Positions 11,108 to 21,316 of a DNA stretch of 28,978 nucleotides are shown here, in pieces. The stretch lies in contig JAHLMK010000053.1 in assembly GCA_019915135.1 (NCBI GenBank), forward strand, positions 1-28,978, in the 5' to 3' direction. A program made the position numbers and the translations under genes. A model generated the notes under the pieces. That model was not told the origin of the DNA, did no database searches, and saw only the letters and a program-made list of their open reading frames with translations. The DNA comes from Strobilurus pachycystidiatus. Lineage: Eukaryota > Basidiomycota > Agaricomycetes > Agaricales > Physalacriaceae. The first letter of the stretch is position 1; each line of letters begins with the position of its first letter.

Positions 11108-11943
11108 ATACTATTATTATGTCCGGGGTAGATACACGGTTATGACAGTCTGTATCACAATATTTCGAATGTAACTTCACTCACTTTTGTTTGTCCCTCA
11201 AATCACCATCCTCACCGCGTCGTCCGTCTATCAAACCCACGATGCGAGCGAGTCTCAGGCTTCTGAGTGGGTCGATCTTCTTCATCTCCCTGTGCTTCAC
11301 TTGGTAGCGTCTTGATCGAGGTCGTCGCTATCGTGTTCGTCCCTTCCGCGACCGCCTCCTGCTTTATCCTCCGTAAGGACAGTGAATTTTAGTGAACTGC
11401 TGGCCCGGCTTTGGCCTGAAGCTGCCGGCCTGGCCTGGCTTAGCATTTCGATGAGGCCGTCAGTACGGCTGGCTCTGGCCTGGCTTCGGCTTGGGCCACG
11501 GCTTGAGGCGGGATGCGGCGGGATGTGCCATATGGTACAACTTGAGCTTGAGCACTATCAATGACATTTTGAACAGGGTTGGACGTCGACGTTGGACACT
11601 TGAGCGTTGCGTAACGTGAAGTGAGCACTGAGGACTTGTCTTTCCTAATCCGGACATCACTCACCGCGCGACTGGGATGCGATCCCAGGGAAGCTACCAG
11701 TAGCAGTCAAATGACACGGTATTGGCGAAGCGGAGCTCTCTTGAAGTCCTGCAGTGTGGTTGATCCAATACCTGACACGGCGTTGAGCCACGGCTCGACG
11801 GCTGGCCTACGGCTTGCAGAATCCCAGGCTGAGGCCATGAGCTTTGCGAAGCCGTCTCCACGGCCCGGCTTGGCTTTGGCCTAATTACGGCTGGCCCACG
11901 GCTGGCGTGGCTTGAAGCCAGAGCCGGCAGATCACTAACAACA
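11108..11943. other. Gene-poor stretch after the Helitron set
   Basis: No supported gene. The left part (11108-11380) is ordinary, C/T-rich near 11180-11360. The right part is the GC-rich degenerate repeat described separately. Frames open here (for example 11382-11564, 11621-11884) translate low-complexity Ala/Gly/Leu/Arg text and look like repeat artefacts. Confidence 0.5.
11397..11925. repeat. Degenerate GGC-TGGC-rich repeat tract
   Basis: Many imperfect copies of words such as CTGGCCTGGCTT, CTTCGGCTTGGGCC, CCACGGCTTG and GGCTTGGCTTTGGCC occur in two clusters (11397-11520 and 11780-11925). The middle is less repetitive. This resembles decayed terminal or internal repeats of non-coding elements in agaric genomes. 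A related tract lies at about 16040-16235 (shared GAGCTTTG.GAAGC and CCAGGC words). Element class not assignable. Confidence 0.55.
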
Positions 11944-12335
11944 ATGTGGACGCGACCTTTCCTGGACCAATGTCACTACCCATCCGGAGTCAGACAACAT
12001 CCAGTTGAATCTTGTAGAAATCTTTCAGATATCGTTGAGCAGTTCGGCATTGACGCGTATGGGACTCTACAAAAGATACCGGCCGAAACCTGGGAATCGT
12101 CGCGTCTCGACACAAAATATCTCGTTGTAAATACTCAGGGTGATAGAGGACTAGTGTTGTGGCCATGTACGAACTCAATGCGGCTGTGAACGGGTTACTT
12201 GATACTAGGGAGGCGAGGATATCGAGCATCGAGCATCAGCGTGCAATTTCCTCGATATTGACTTGGTCATTCTCTACACAAGCGATGTTCATGCTCCCCT
12301 CTGGAGTAGATTATAGGACGTATCGACATTCGTAA
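11944..12335 (+). pseudogene. Possible remnant or unresolved exons of an orphan gene
   Basis: Two overlapping open blocks have protein-like composition. One is ATG 11944-12189 (81 aa, with DIVEQFGIDAYGT). The other is ATG 12165-12335 (56 aa, with LLDTREARISSIEH, helix-prone, then MLPSGVDYRTYRHS). A clear donor GTAAGT sits at 12332 inside the second stop, so the second block could be an exon continuing downstream, but no downstream exon was found. I could not join the blocks in phase. It may be a truncated gene next to the repeat tract. Family not recognised. Confidence 0.3.
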
Positions 12336-12450
12336 GTATTCGCGACCGACTATTGTACAGAACCAACGACCTTATATACAAACAGAATACATATTCATCT
12401 TTATGGGCGTGTTCATACTCACTAGGTCTCAATCCAGTACCTTTCTTTTA

Positions 12451-13537
12451 TTAGGGCCCCTCGCGCCGTTCGGTGCGAGAGTTTGCAACGCGCGAAGGTT
12501 CTGAGAGAATGTCTGAGCATACAGGGGTATACCGTGAAATCGGGGTTCTTACGCTACCACCGCGCCGATCCACGACTGTTATAGCGTCAAGATGAATAAG
12601 GAACGTCCTCCCTCGAATTACTCTGAACGAGAGAGATACGTCCACGACGTCTCCTGCGCTGAGTGTCGTCGGATTTATCTCATCTACGTGACTGCGTCTG
12701 GTCAGTAGACTTCCATATCCGTGTATACGCTTACCTTTGCCCGTCTATCCAGCGCCTCTCTACGATATCGACGTGGTTGTCCTCGGTGTAAGCATGTGTT
12801 CCTCCGCGATTGACGTCTCTGATAGTCCTAGTACTATCGAGGAAATCGGGGACGTTGACAACGGGGAGAGGACTCTCTTCCACTAGAGTAAAGAGACGCG
12901 CTTGGGCTCGAACGGCTGGGGTATCCCCTACAAAGAACAGAGGGAGGGGACCAAGTGTTGGAACTGCGTTCTTCATAACATGATGGATTTTGCTTATAGC
13001 AATTAGTGCCTGATTGAAACTTTCGTCGTCGGAGTGACTGATAATCTTGATAGTTTGATACAAACTGTTTAGTTTTGGGATCCTGCAAACCATATTGTTA
13101 GCTATTCTACGTTGCACCGAGTCAACAGACCTGTGTGAAGCCGCGGTTCCTTTCAATGGTAACAGAGACGATTCGGCGAGTATTCCTTGCACATTGAGGC
13201 AAACTTCCGTCTCCGTACCGCTCCACATGTAGAATGTGAACGTCTTAGAGCCGAGTGCGGATATGTACGCTTCCGTACCGACAACTGTATCTTCTGCAAA
13301 CGTAGCCAGTTGGTGTCGTACAGCCTGGAGTGTACGTGATCTGTGCTGTACAGCAGCGTCTATAACTGATAGCATATAAGCGTTTAGGTGTAGAGGAAAT
13401 GGGATTGGCATACACTGAGGCTGCGCGTTCGCCGCGGATATCAGAGCGGACGCGTCGGCTTGTATATATGTCAGGGACATGGCTGAAGGTCGTAGTTGCC
13501 TGACTACGCATGCCGATTTGGAATTTATACCGCTCAT
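12451..13537 (-). CDS. Orphan agaric protein with C-terminal beta-rich block
   Basis: Two exons on the minus strand: 13537-12735 and 12691-12451, joined across a 43-nt intron (12734-12692, GTAAGC...CTGAC...GCAG, phase 2). They give 347 aa from ATG 13537; ATG 13480 is an alternative start. After splicing, the C-terminus reads SHVDEINPTTLSAGDVVDV, then FRVIRGRTFLIHLDAITVV, a run of hydrophobic strands that could be a small barrel. The centre has YQTIKIIS and LGPLPLFFVGD. No catalytic motif or membrane segment is seen. It is divergent from the gene at 14031, with a repeat-laden shared promoter. The C-terminal block weakly resembles those of the genes at 14031-15737 and 27917-28811. Function unknown. 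Confidence 0.6.
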
Positions 13538-14030
13538 TCGCGTCGGATGGGAATGTATTGACCTTTTGAGGCTAATTAAATTGGTGACGTCGCTGTTGCT
13601 TTACAAGAGTCAGGAATTTCATATAGGTGACTCTAAATTCTATTGAATCGATCGCGACTCAGTCGTGGTGAATTGGTATACACGGATTGAATTGAGTCGA
13701 TCGCGACTCAATTGTAAGGAATTTCAGATTAACGGTTTGAATTGAGTCGTCCGTGATGAGTCGCCTCAATCGTGAAGAATTCATATACACAGATTGAATT
13801 GAGTATCGATCGCGATGAGTCGCGAAGGGGCACTGAACGTATTAAATTGAGTCGATCGCGATGAGTCGCGAAGTGCCACTTTGTTATATAGTTCTATCAA
13901 ATCAATACATGTCGGTTCGTAGTAATTCAATCACGATACACTGAGTCGCGAGCTGGTTCAAAAGCGGAGTCACATCCTTTCTATAAAATAAGCTGAGCGA
14001 CTCCGACTCGTAGTTCCTCATCATCACAAT
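13538..14030. promoter_or_regulatory. Divergent promoter region with palindromic repeats
   Basis: This is the 493-bp gap between two head-to-head genes. It contains the 13640-13890 repeat array and, near the + gene, a TATA box TATAAAATA (13982-13990) 41 nt before ATG 14031. Extra single copies of the GAGTCGC word occur at about 13943 and of GACTC at about 14000. Co-regulation of the two genes is an inference from the layout. Confidence 0.5.
13640..13890. repeat. About five tandem copies of a palindromic 50-55-bp repeat
   Basis: Units begin near 13641, 13686, 13736, 13793 and 13845. The core is ATTGAGTCGATCGCGA followed by CTCAAT or TGAGTCGC. The second unit forms a perfect 10-bp stem (13690-13699 with 13704-13713, AATTGAGTCG paired with CGACTCAATT) around the 4-nt loop ATCG. 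Later units carry an inserted TGA giving GATGAGTCGCGA. Spacers between cores also recur (ATATACACAGATTGA-like). It looks like an array of binding sites or a transposon subterminal repeat set. Confidence 0.8.
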
Positions 14031-15737
14031 ATGACCGCGAACTCGCCATCTAAAACTAGTACGCCAAACGGGAAACGAAATGCTGAGGGATCTGCAGCGG
14101 ACGGTGGACAATTACAGAATAAACGCGGTAGAAAGTCGAAGGATGATGGGTAAGCGTCAAACACGGTTTGAGTGCGATGGTTCCAAGTTGACCGACTGTT
14201 ATAAGGTCTGATACTGCTTCGGACGGCTCTCACGTCGATGCGCAGTATGTTTGTAGCATTGATCATATTCTACTCTCTAATTTTGCTACAGGATAGCGGA
14301 AAACGAACACCAGGGGGCCGAATCTTCGCTAGAAGCTGCTAAAGACAGCAACTCAGATCAGTGCGTCGACTGCGTTTGTATGATGTTGACCGCTGTACTC
14401 ACTGCGTCTAAGTACGCCTGTTCTGTTGACAACTGTTCAAAATGCGACGTCCGGCCCAACATCTGCTACCAAGACTGTGTACGTGTATAGGCATCATCAT
14501 CGTGATCGCATGTGAAAGTTAACGAGCATGATACAGACCTGTGATTGTGAAGGTCGAGAAGCCCCTCGGCGATGAAAACGATTACGAACATGATCGGTCG
14601 GTAGACTGCAGCATATATGGCCCGTGTTGATGTGTGAAGCAGGCCCGTCTTTAGGGTACCCAAGAGTATCAAACTGTTGGCTCGCCATAAGGAATTGGGA
14701 ATATCATACGAAGACGGAGGAACCTTACAGTCGATTCCGTTCATGTCGATCGACAAATACCTCAGGAACAATCCGTCTTTGGCTAGGTTTGTCTTCTTGT
14801 GCGAGTATTTCTGTCGTCTGACTAGTTCAAGGCGTGTATTGAATATGGCGGCTTATTGTATCGGTAACAACATTCGGCCTATTTATGGAGAAACGCCCTC
14901 CAACTACTCGTTTGTCTTTACCAACCCGTCGACGCAATCTAGGCGTATCATCAACGACGCCACTAAGGATGATGCATCATTCGCTGCCGTCGGTCGAGTC
15001 ACACGAAGCAAACTGTTCGAAGGAGCTGAAACGCTTTATTGTCGCGAAGTGTCTGTTCAGCTCATTGGTCGATTTATTCCTCGCACTGTTGCATTCATCG
15101 GAAACGTACTCCGGTTCCCGAAGCCCGTGTTTCCAGTATCTGCGGGGGGTCTAACCTTCAGTACCTTTCGTAAGCCTAAGGACGGTCAGTTTATTCTTTT
15201 GCGTGTCATCACTTTACTGAGACCCGTTTAGGTGCCAAGAATCCTAATCCCAAGAACCGACCGCTTAACGGGATTACTCACGGGCCAGTACCTCGTCCTT
15301 ACAACCAAGACGGTGAGTTTCGAGGTTTCGAGGTATTTAATCGTGCCAATTCCGCTCTGTCAAACACAGTCCCTGTCTTCGATGGACAGCGTCCTTTCGG
15401 ACTTGATGAGTATAACAGTCTCCAGCGCCGGGACGTTGAACTCGACGAGGGCGACATCATTTTGGTCGTGTTCGGTGTGGGTGGATTCTATGTGGCGAAC
15501 GCGAATCCGGTCGACAAGAAATCGGAGCGAGTATCTCTCAATGTTCAGTTCGTCGTTTTGTTGGCCCATGCATCTGATGACGACGCTGCTTCTCCTGACA
15601 CTCCGCTGCCGAAGGATTTAGCAGACGAAACCCCGGTTGGCGTCGACGACGTATGTCCTCTCAAACCCAACGGATACAAGTTCGAGACCGTGCAACCCGC
15701 TGTCACTATTACGCCTTGCCAGAGCAGGGTTATCTAA
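14031..15737 (+). CDS. Orphan agaric protein with basic NLS-like N-terminus
   Basis: A phase-consistent model has exons 14031-14149, 14292-14478, 14553-14596, 14655-15184 and 15232-15737, 461 aa. Best-supported introns are 14150-14291 (GTAAGC...CTAAT...ACAG) and 15185-15231 (GTCAGT...TTTAG). The short third exon is the least certain. The N-terminus is basic and Ser-rich (NGKRN, NKRGRKSKDD), like a nuclear signal. A Cys-rich stretch follows (CVDCVC, CSVDNCSKCD). The large exon starts at VPKSIKLLARHKELG and contains IPFMSIDKYL and RFIPRTVAFIGNVLRFP. The last exon has VPVFDGQRPFGL, VELDEGDIILVVFGVGGF and VSLNVQFVVLLA. No enzyme motif is seen. I believe relatives form a multicopy orphan family in agarics, but cannot name it. 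Confidence 0.6.
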
Positions 15738-15770
15738 AGTGGAATACGGAGCTAAAGTGGAATACGGAGC
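15735..15770. repeat. Perfect 18-bp tandem duplication spanning a stop codon
   Basis: TAAAGTGGAATACGGAGC occurs twice in direct tandem at 15735-15752 and 15753-15770. The first three bases are the stop codon of the gene ending at 15737. It is probably a recent replication-slippage event in the 3' UTR. Confidence 0.9.
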
Positions 15771-16878
15771 GAAAGAAGAAATTACTGTACTCAAACGTTT
15801 TGATTCGAGCAAATGTATACTTATGTCCAGACAGATTCTGCCTAACAATGTGATCGTACTGTCCTGTTCATTTTAGTGCTCTTGTTGGCTATGATCATGT
15901 CCGTATCAAACGCATCAACCCAGCCGCTGGTCCGTGGCTTTTGGCAGCGTCCAGTATCGAATGACCACTCCAATACTTCACCTGATATGACGAGTACTCC
16001 TTTGCTGTGTATCATTTCCAGGTCAGTGCCTACGAAACTGCTTCATTTCGCCTCATCCCGCATGCGATCCGCTGCGTCCGACCGTGTAGTGCCTCCGACC
16101 CTCCGCATCTGTCACGTTCCGCCCAGACGCGGGCCACACACCGCCCAAAATGCTTGCCTCTCAATGAGCCCGAGCTTTGTGAAGCTAGGCCAGTCCGGGT
16201 GTGGCTGCAGGCCAAAGTCGGGCCATTAAGTCACTACGCCTAACTCCGACCGTCTACCATATGAAGCCTCGGGTAGCTCACGATCTCACCGATACGCGGT
16301 CTGTGACTGGAAGGAGTCTCGGGCAGAATGGGTAGAAACTTGCATGCTGATATTCTCTTCACATTTTGGCAGGTAAAATAGTGTTTATCTGCAGGTTACC
16401 GCACGACGAATCACATTACATTGCTGAATTAGCGGTAAGCTACGCTGTACTTTGACACGCGATGCGCATCTAAATCCGCGATTCACTCACTGCCTGTCAA
16501 ACGTGCTCCGTCACTGTTGACAAATTGAAAACTGATAACGTACCTTCCCGTAGTTCGTTGACCGCTGATTGTTAGTTGTCTACTTCCTTGGTAGAGGTAT
16601 CATCCCGATTTTGAGCATTGATGAGGCGGCGCTGATGAGGCGGCGACGGCGCGCTGATAAGATGGGCGGCGACGGGCGCTGTCAGGCTGGCGTTGGTTGG
16701 GATGGCCGATATCGATGTCGGTGGACTTGCACCCAGTGTCATTGTATACACATATGACATGGGCGCTGGCTCGTGAAGCTTAGACTGAGGAAGCGAAAGG
16801 AATGATGGTAAGAGTCAAAAAGAGTATGTGATGTTACTATAACGTGATGTCACGTCATCAACGGCTTAGCAGCTCCTT
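15771..16878. other. Gene-poor accessory DNA
   Basis: No supported gene. A GC-rich tract at about 16040-16235 shares words with the 11.4-11.9 kb repeat. At 16618-16690 there is a small GAGGCGGCG-type repeat (GATGAGGCGGCG twice, then GGCGGCGACGG). Open frames at 15876-16229 and 16569-16757 lack splice-compatible partners and read as low-complexity text. Confidence 0.45.
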
Positions 16879-17124
16879 CCATCTTCGTCTTATTTGACCG
16901 GCAGCCCTTCGCGTGTATACGCTGAAGCGTTGTCTCTCGCCCATCTTCGTATCTTTTGACCGGCAGCCCCTCGCGTGTATACGCTGAAGCGTTGTCTCTC
17001 GTTCGACCCGTCTCTTCTGCCCGGCAGCCCCTCGCGTGTATACGCTGAAGCGTTGTCTCTCGTTCGACCCGTCTCTTCTGCCCGGCAGCCCCCTTGCGCG
17101 TATACGCCGAAGCGTTGTCTATCG
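16879..17124. repeat. Four-copy 61-62-bp minisatellite
   Basis: Units are 16879-16939, 16940-17001, 17002-17062 and 17063-17124. Units 2 and 3 differ mainly in their first 20 bases, while units 3 and 4 share the TTCGACCCGTCTCTTCTGCC start. The conserved core is CCGGCAGCCC...CGCGTGTATACGCTGAAGC, then GTTGTCTCTCG; unit 4 has the perfect palindrome GCGTATACGC. The unit length is not a multiple of three, so the repetitive peptides it encodes on both strands are artefacts. It lies about 250 bp upstream of the 924-aa gene. Confidence 0.9.
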
Positions 17125-17368
17125 TATCGATATTTGCGATCGCCTGATCAGCGCGTTTGAACTTGCGTCGGATTTCCAACCAGCGCGACGAATTCCTTGC
17201 AGTTCTTTGCGGTCGCATCATTGGCCCCATTTCGTATTGCCCAGGATTTAATTTTCCCGCGCGTCTGTGGATACGGTGTGTGTTTTTACTTCGTATAGTC
17301 CTCATGATTTGGCTGATAACCATCACGCAGAAGAGAAAAAAAACAGAAAAAGAGAAAGTGATATCGTC

Positions 17369-20199
17369 ATGTCGCAACGTTCACATTTTGATCGCCCGGG
17401 CAGGTAAGTTGACGCATTATGATCGAAATGTGTCCTTGCGTTGATATTTTATCGGTCAGACTTCCGAAAGACTTGTATCCCGTCTCCAAACACGAGGATT
17501 CTACGTGGGACACCATTCCAAATAGTGAATGTAGGGTTATCGTGACTTGCGACTCACACCTGTACTATTCTTTGGGTTGTACCATGTTGGGACCTATCCC
17601 TGATCACAATACAATGCCTTTCGATCCATACCCGAGACCCGCTCCCGACCCCACCGTATACTTGGACCGTCACTGGGCAAGCAACCATGCTCCTTGGCAG
17701 GCTTTCTTACCGCGCGACACTGACAGCGCCTGTCAATGCCAACTGTTCGACTGTCTCGCCTTCACACGGCAGTCCATCGCTCTGACGCCATCGCCAGGAA
17801 AGGAGTGGCGTCTTGACCAGCATCATGTAGATCAACTCCGTGAACTAGAATGGGTCTTGTGCGCCTTGCGAGAAGCGTTCGTCAAGAAGATTTCCTTTGT
17901 CAACGTCAACTATACTTCGTTTCCCATCGAGCACTATAACGAGTACGGCCGCCCTCAGCGAACTCGTATCCGTGCAATCCATCGTGTCATACGCGCTCGG
18001 TCGGCACTTCTCCTTCTTGGTGCCGAAGTGTCCTTCCTGTTCGCATACTTGCAGACTACCTCTGTATCCACTACCTTTGAGTGGCGTAACGTGATTGCTT
18101 CCTGCAGAATTCCTCCCCATCTCCTCGATTTCATCGAACTATCATGGTTATTTCACCATGGTCTTTCTCATCAGGTTCGACTGCTACCCGATGAATGGTT
18201 CATTGGCAGGACAGAACGAATAGGTGCCTTCGTTCACATGAAACATTGTAACTGGGTTCCCTTGCTCTACGTCTTTCACAACTTCCATGTTCCGTTGTGG
18301 TTGTATTTCGGCACAACCACCGACATCTTGTCGAACCCCATCGTTCGTCTAGACCCTGGTGCTATTGAAAAGTCTGCTCGTTGGCCGATCCTATCCCACC
18401 CCGCTCCTAAACACATCTCTACTTCCCATGCAAGGCCGGTCATACCACGTCCTCTCCACAAGGTACCTCAACCTTCGGAAGTGGATTTTACCGTCGACTC
18501 AAAGTCTGCCGCCAGTTTTCCGGATGTAGCCGTTTATGAGCCTGTTTCTCCTGGAGAAGGGACTGCATGGCAGCTACTCGGCGAGTCGTGGCAGTCCTTC
18601 CTGCTGCGACGCGATAAGCACATAGAAGAGCTCCGCCCTAACGAGAGTTCGTCGGATCGGAGAGCTCGTGAGGAGAGGGAAGCGCGCGCTTCAGACCAGA
18701 AGATGCCGTCTGGTTATGGATGTTCGATTGTCTATGTTTGGGAGGAAGGTCCTCGGGGTTATCTTGTTCGGACTCGCATTCTCAATATTATGATGAGCTA
18801 CTACTGGGCCACCTTTCCTCCCCACCAACGTCTATATTGTTCGTGGACGGATGAGTGGGATCTGATTGACGAGCTTGGCGTCGAGTCTGACGTAGAGCCT
18901 GAAGCTGAATTCAAAGATCTCGACGACGATTTCGATGACCCTCCTCTTACTGATTTGGTGGCCCAACGCTCCGACATCGACACATCCGAAGAGGGCGAGA
19001 TTATCGATATTGCTGAAACTTCTTCCACACTCTACACCCCTCCTCCTCCTCGTTTAACAGTCACCCGTATGACCGCTGCGGATGTTGAGCCTCTGGCCGT
19101 AGCTGTCATCTCACCTTTGGAGTTCTTAGCACATCGTTACGGGCTTGTGTATCCACAAGCCGACGAGGTTGTTCCTTGCGATAACACTCGTTGGAGAACG
19201 GCTCAACACTGTAGTGGCATCTACCGATGTGAACCTAGTCAGTTGCCCGTCAATCAACTGGCTTTTGCTGAGGCGACAGAACTTCTTCGTAATCTCGATC
19301 AGCTCCCGCCACAATTCTTGCATCGTTTCAATTCATGGAGTGATATGAGTCTTGACAACCCTAAACCCATCTGTCTTCGTTCCCACGTCTTCGAGGCTCG
19401 AAAGAGTACATCGTCGGCCGGTTCCGTCTATGAACTTGTTCCATTGTCGGGAGTCGTCACATGTCGGCTCTTCTTATTTACAGCAACGGATGTCCTTCAT
19501 TGTATGCGATTAGACACGCACACCATCGAAGGACTTATTTCATATCTGGTTGGGCACGGTATCCGGTATCGGCGCTGTTTCATATGGCGCCATACATTGT
19601 CCGACCTTATTCCTCGCATCCCCCGCTACATCCCAATCCGGCCTTACGGTTATATACCCGACTCGATGGAGTTCTTCCGTTACTTCCGTCGCTGCCGGGA
19701 CTTGTTGTGCGATCCAAGGGTAGCGCGCGCCGCTCTTGCACGTGGTGGTATCGTGTGGCGCATAGCATTAGAGCACGTACCCTCGTCCTGGGCGAGTAGC
19801 GTTCCTACGTCGGAAAGTGTGGCGCATTGTGGACTTATTCACCCAACGATTGATGACGATCTTGTACTGGTAGAGGAACCGCTGACGGATGAACATATCG
19901 ACATTATCTGTGGCGTGTATCGTGTGGAGAGAACTACGGGCGCGAAGAGTATGAGATATACGGAAAACTTCTCTTGGTTCCCTCCACCGGACATGTGGCA
20001 ACAAAGCGGGATGGACTTGGGTGTATGGACAGCAGACGCGGAGTCTTGGTTTAGAGAACGTGTCAAGTCACACGCGAACGGTCCTGTCGCGATAAGGAAT
20101 CAGTCCGATTGGCGGCAGGCTTTACGTGGTGTCCGACAGCTGGTAGAACTCAGAAAGTGTACAGAACAATGCGCGGCTGATTGTATCCTAAACATGTAA
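17369..20199 (+). CDS. Large orphan protein of an expanded agaric family
   Basis: Exon 1 is 17369-17403 (ATG in GTCATGTCG, beginning MSQRSHFDRPG) and exon 2 is 17460-20199. The intron 17404-17459 has GTAAGT and TCAG and joins in phase 2, giving 924 aa. The next in-frame ATG (17419) lies inside this intron, so a start there would add 14 false residues. Visible: PPHLLDFIELSWLFHHG, RIGAFVHMKHCNWVPLL and VPLWLYFG in the N-terminal half; a charged stretch (DKHIEELRPNE...RRAREEREAR); VYVWEEGPRGYLVRTRI and TDEWDLIDELG; an acidic low-complexity linker (about 18880-19010); LEFLAHRYGLVYP; and IPIRPYGYIPDSMEFF. From memory, this order (RxGxFV...W, a VPxWxxxG block, VWEE...RTRI, EWDL, HRYG) marks a long uncharacterised agaric family. 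No catalytic motif was identified. Confidence 0.85.
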
Positions 20200-20357
20200 T
20201 TTGTATGATATTTATTATTGAATTTCGACACGTTGTGGGCTTAGAAGAAGACTTTCAAGCGACTGTTCAGTCCATTCGTTTCACCTCTCTGTCCGTGTCG
20301 TGTAGAATCCTGATGTGTCAGACGGTATCACAAATTCGGATGGGATGTATCAGTGAC
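20200..20357. other. Spacer between convergent genes
   Basis: Short intergenic stretch downstream of the 924-aa gene and downstream of the minus-strand genes to its right. Nothing specific is seen. Confidence 0.4.
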
Positions 20358-20567
20358 CTACATGTGTAGCACGTAGTAGTCTCGAGGCCAGACGTTCGCC
20401 AACAAGATACTCCACGACAGTCGGTCGAGTACCTGGCGAAGCTCGGACCGGACGGGCGAAGTGACTGGTGTCGAGTCTAAGCACATAGATTCGCGTCGAT
20501 TGAAGATGTCGTCGGTTGAAGATGTACATTTGGTAGTTACTACATTGTGTTCAGTGTATGTATTCAT
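20358..20567 (-). CDS. Possible 3' exon of the neighbouring minus-strand orphan gene
   Basis: A minus-strand open block of about 69 codons reads as ordinary protein (SSTDDIFNRRESMCLDS, RSELRQVLDRLSWSILLANV, PRDYYVLHM). It overlaps the end of the gene at 20551. It could be an alternative last exon of that gene, but I found no donor/acceptor pair that keeps phase with a good consensus. The only ATG is at its very start. Confidence 0.25.
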   Translation of the reverse strand: MNTYTEHNVVTTKCTSSTDDIFNRRESMCLDSTPVTSPVRSELRQVLDRLSWSILLANVWPRDYYVLHM

Positions 20568-21316
20568 TCATCTCGTCAAATACGTTATTCAAAGTCAAGT
20601 TATCGCTTTCGTGCTCCCTGACCTTGAAACCGTACGCCAGCGTTCCTTTGGCGACGTTGGTGGGCCACAATGGCGTTTGGAACACTCCCGCTGCCATGCC
20701 CCCTTGTAAATCATGGTTCTTGAACGATTGGAATAACCTGAAGAACAATCGGTTTGAACTCGTGCATACAAGAACGCTGAACACACCAAGCAGCCTTGTT
20801 GATACAATGGAACGCACTCTCGTTTTCGTGCTGTGTATCGACCAATATTCCGTCTACTCTTCTGAATACCATGATTGGGCCGACCCAGTACTGCGTGTCC
20901 GGCAGGAAAGTCGATATGAATGTGTTCTTGAAGAAGGCAAACTCCTTCCTGGGTTTATTTCCTAGCGTTGTATACACGAGTTCGAAGACTTCCCCGTCTT
21001 GTTCGAACACTTGTATCTTCGTGTTATCGAACATGCTGAGTCCAGGGAAATACCGAGATTCGCAGCGAGCAACCACATCTGTAGTACTCATATATTCATT
21101 CGAGGTGTGGACGGGTGCATGTACTGTCATCGGATCGACATTCTGGCCGACATAAACAGCCTTTATTGTCGATTCGGACAAAATCTAGACCCGCGTACAT
21201 GTGGTGAGTCTGCGGTCGGAGACCGTTATAGTTTCAATGCACTTATGACTCGCCTTGCTGTCCATTTCCACCTTCTTACTCTGCAGTTCGATGAAGCTGC
21301 GATCCAAATCATACAT
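20551..21316 (-). CDS. Orphan protein, minus strand, 5' end unresolved
   Basis: Well-supported part: an exon block entering near 21187 and running to 20787, then a 49-nt intron (20786-20738, GTGTGT...TTCAG, phase 2), then 20737-20551. The joined text runs YWVGPIMVFRRVDGIL, HCINKAAW, FQSFKNHDLQGGMAAGVF, LAYGFKVREHESDNL and ends DEMNEYIH. The open frame at 21181 starts with TTG, not ATG. The acceptor is probably the TCTAG just upstream, where the in-frame TAG sits. A preceding exon with ATG near 21316 (MYDLDRSFIELQSKKVEMD) is plausible, but the donor is unclear. It is divergent from the F-box-like gene at 21567. No known domain recognised. Confidence 0.5.

Noticed and set aside
1..11380. Exact Helitron ends (5' TC, 3' hairpin plus CTRR between A and T)
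   Set aside because: Several TC and CTAG/CTGG words exist, but none has a convincing terminal hairpin or a paired partner; termini need other copies for comparison.
11660..11720. tRNA-like hairpin (CTGGGATGCGATCCCAG)
   Set aside because: A single stem-loop only; no acceptor stem, T-arm consensus or anticodon arm found.
13640..13890. CRISPR array
   Set aside because: Repeats are imperfect, spacers also recur, the setting is eukaryotic and no cas genes are present.
15876..16229. 117-codon + frame after the duplicated stop
   Set aside because: Lies across a GC-rich repeat tract; Pro/Ser/Arg-rich text without splice partners.
16850..17377. 175-codon minus-strand repetitive protein
   Set aside because: Generated by the 61-bp minisatellite; the unit is not a multiple of three, so repeats change frame, and no conserved peptide is maintained.
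20358..20709. Plus-strand frames between 20.4 and 20.97 kb
   Set aside because: They overlap the minus-strand orphan, which has a phase-consistent intron and better protein text.
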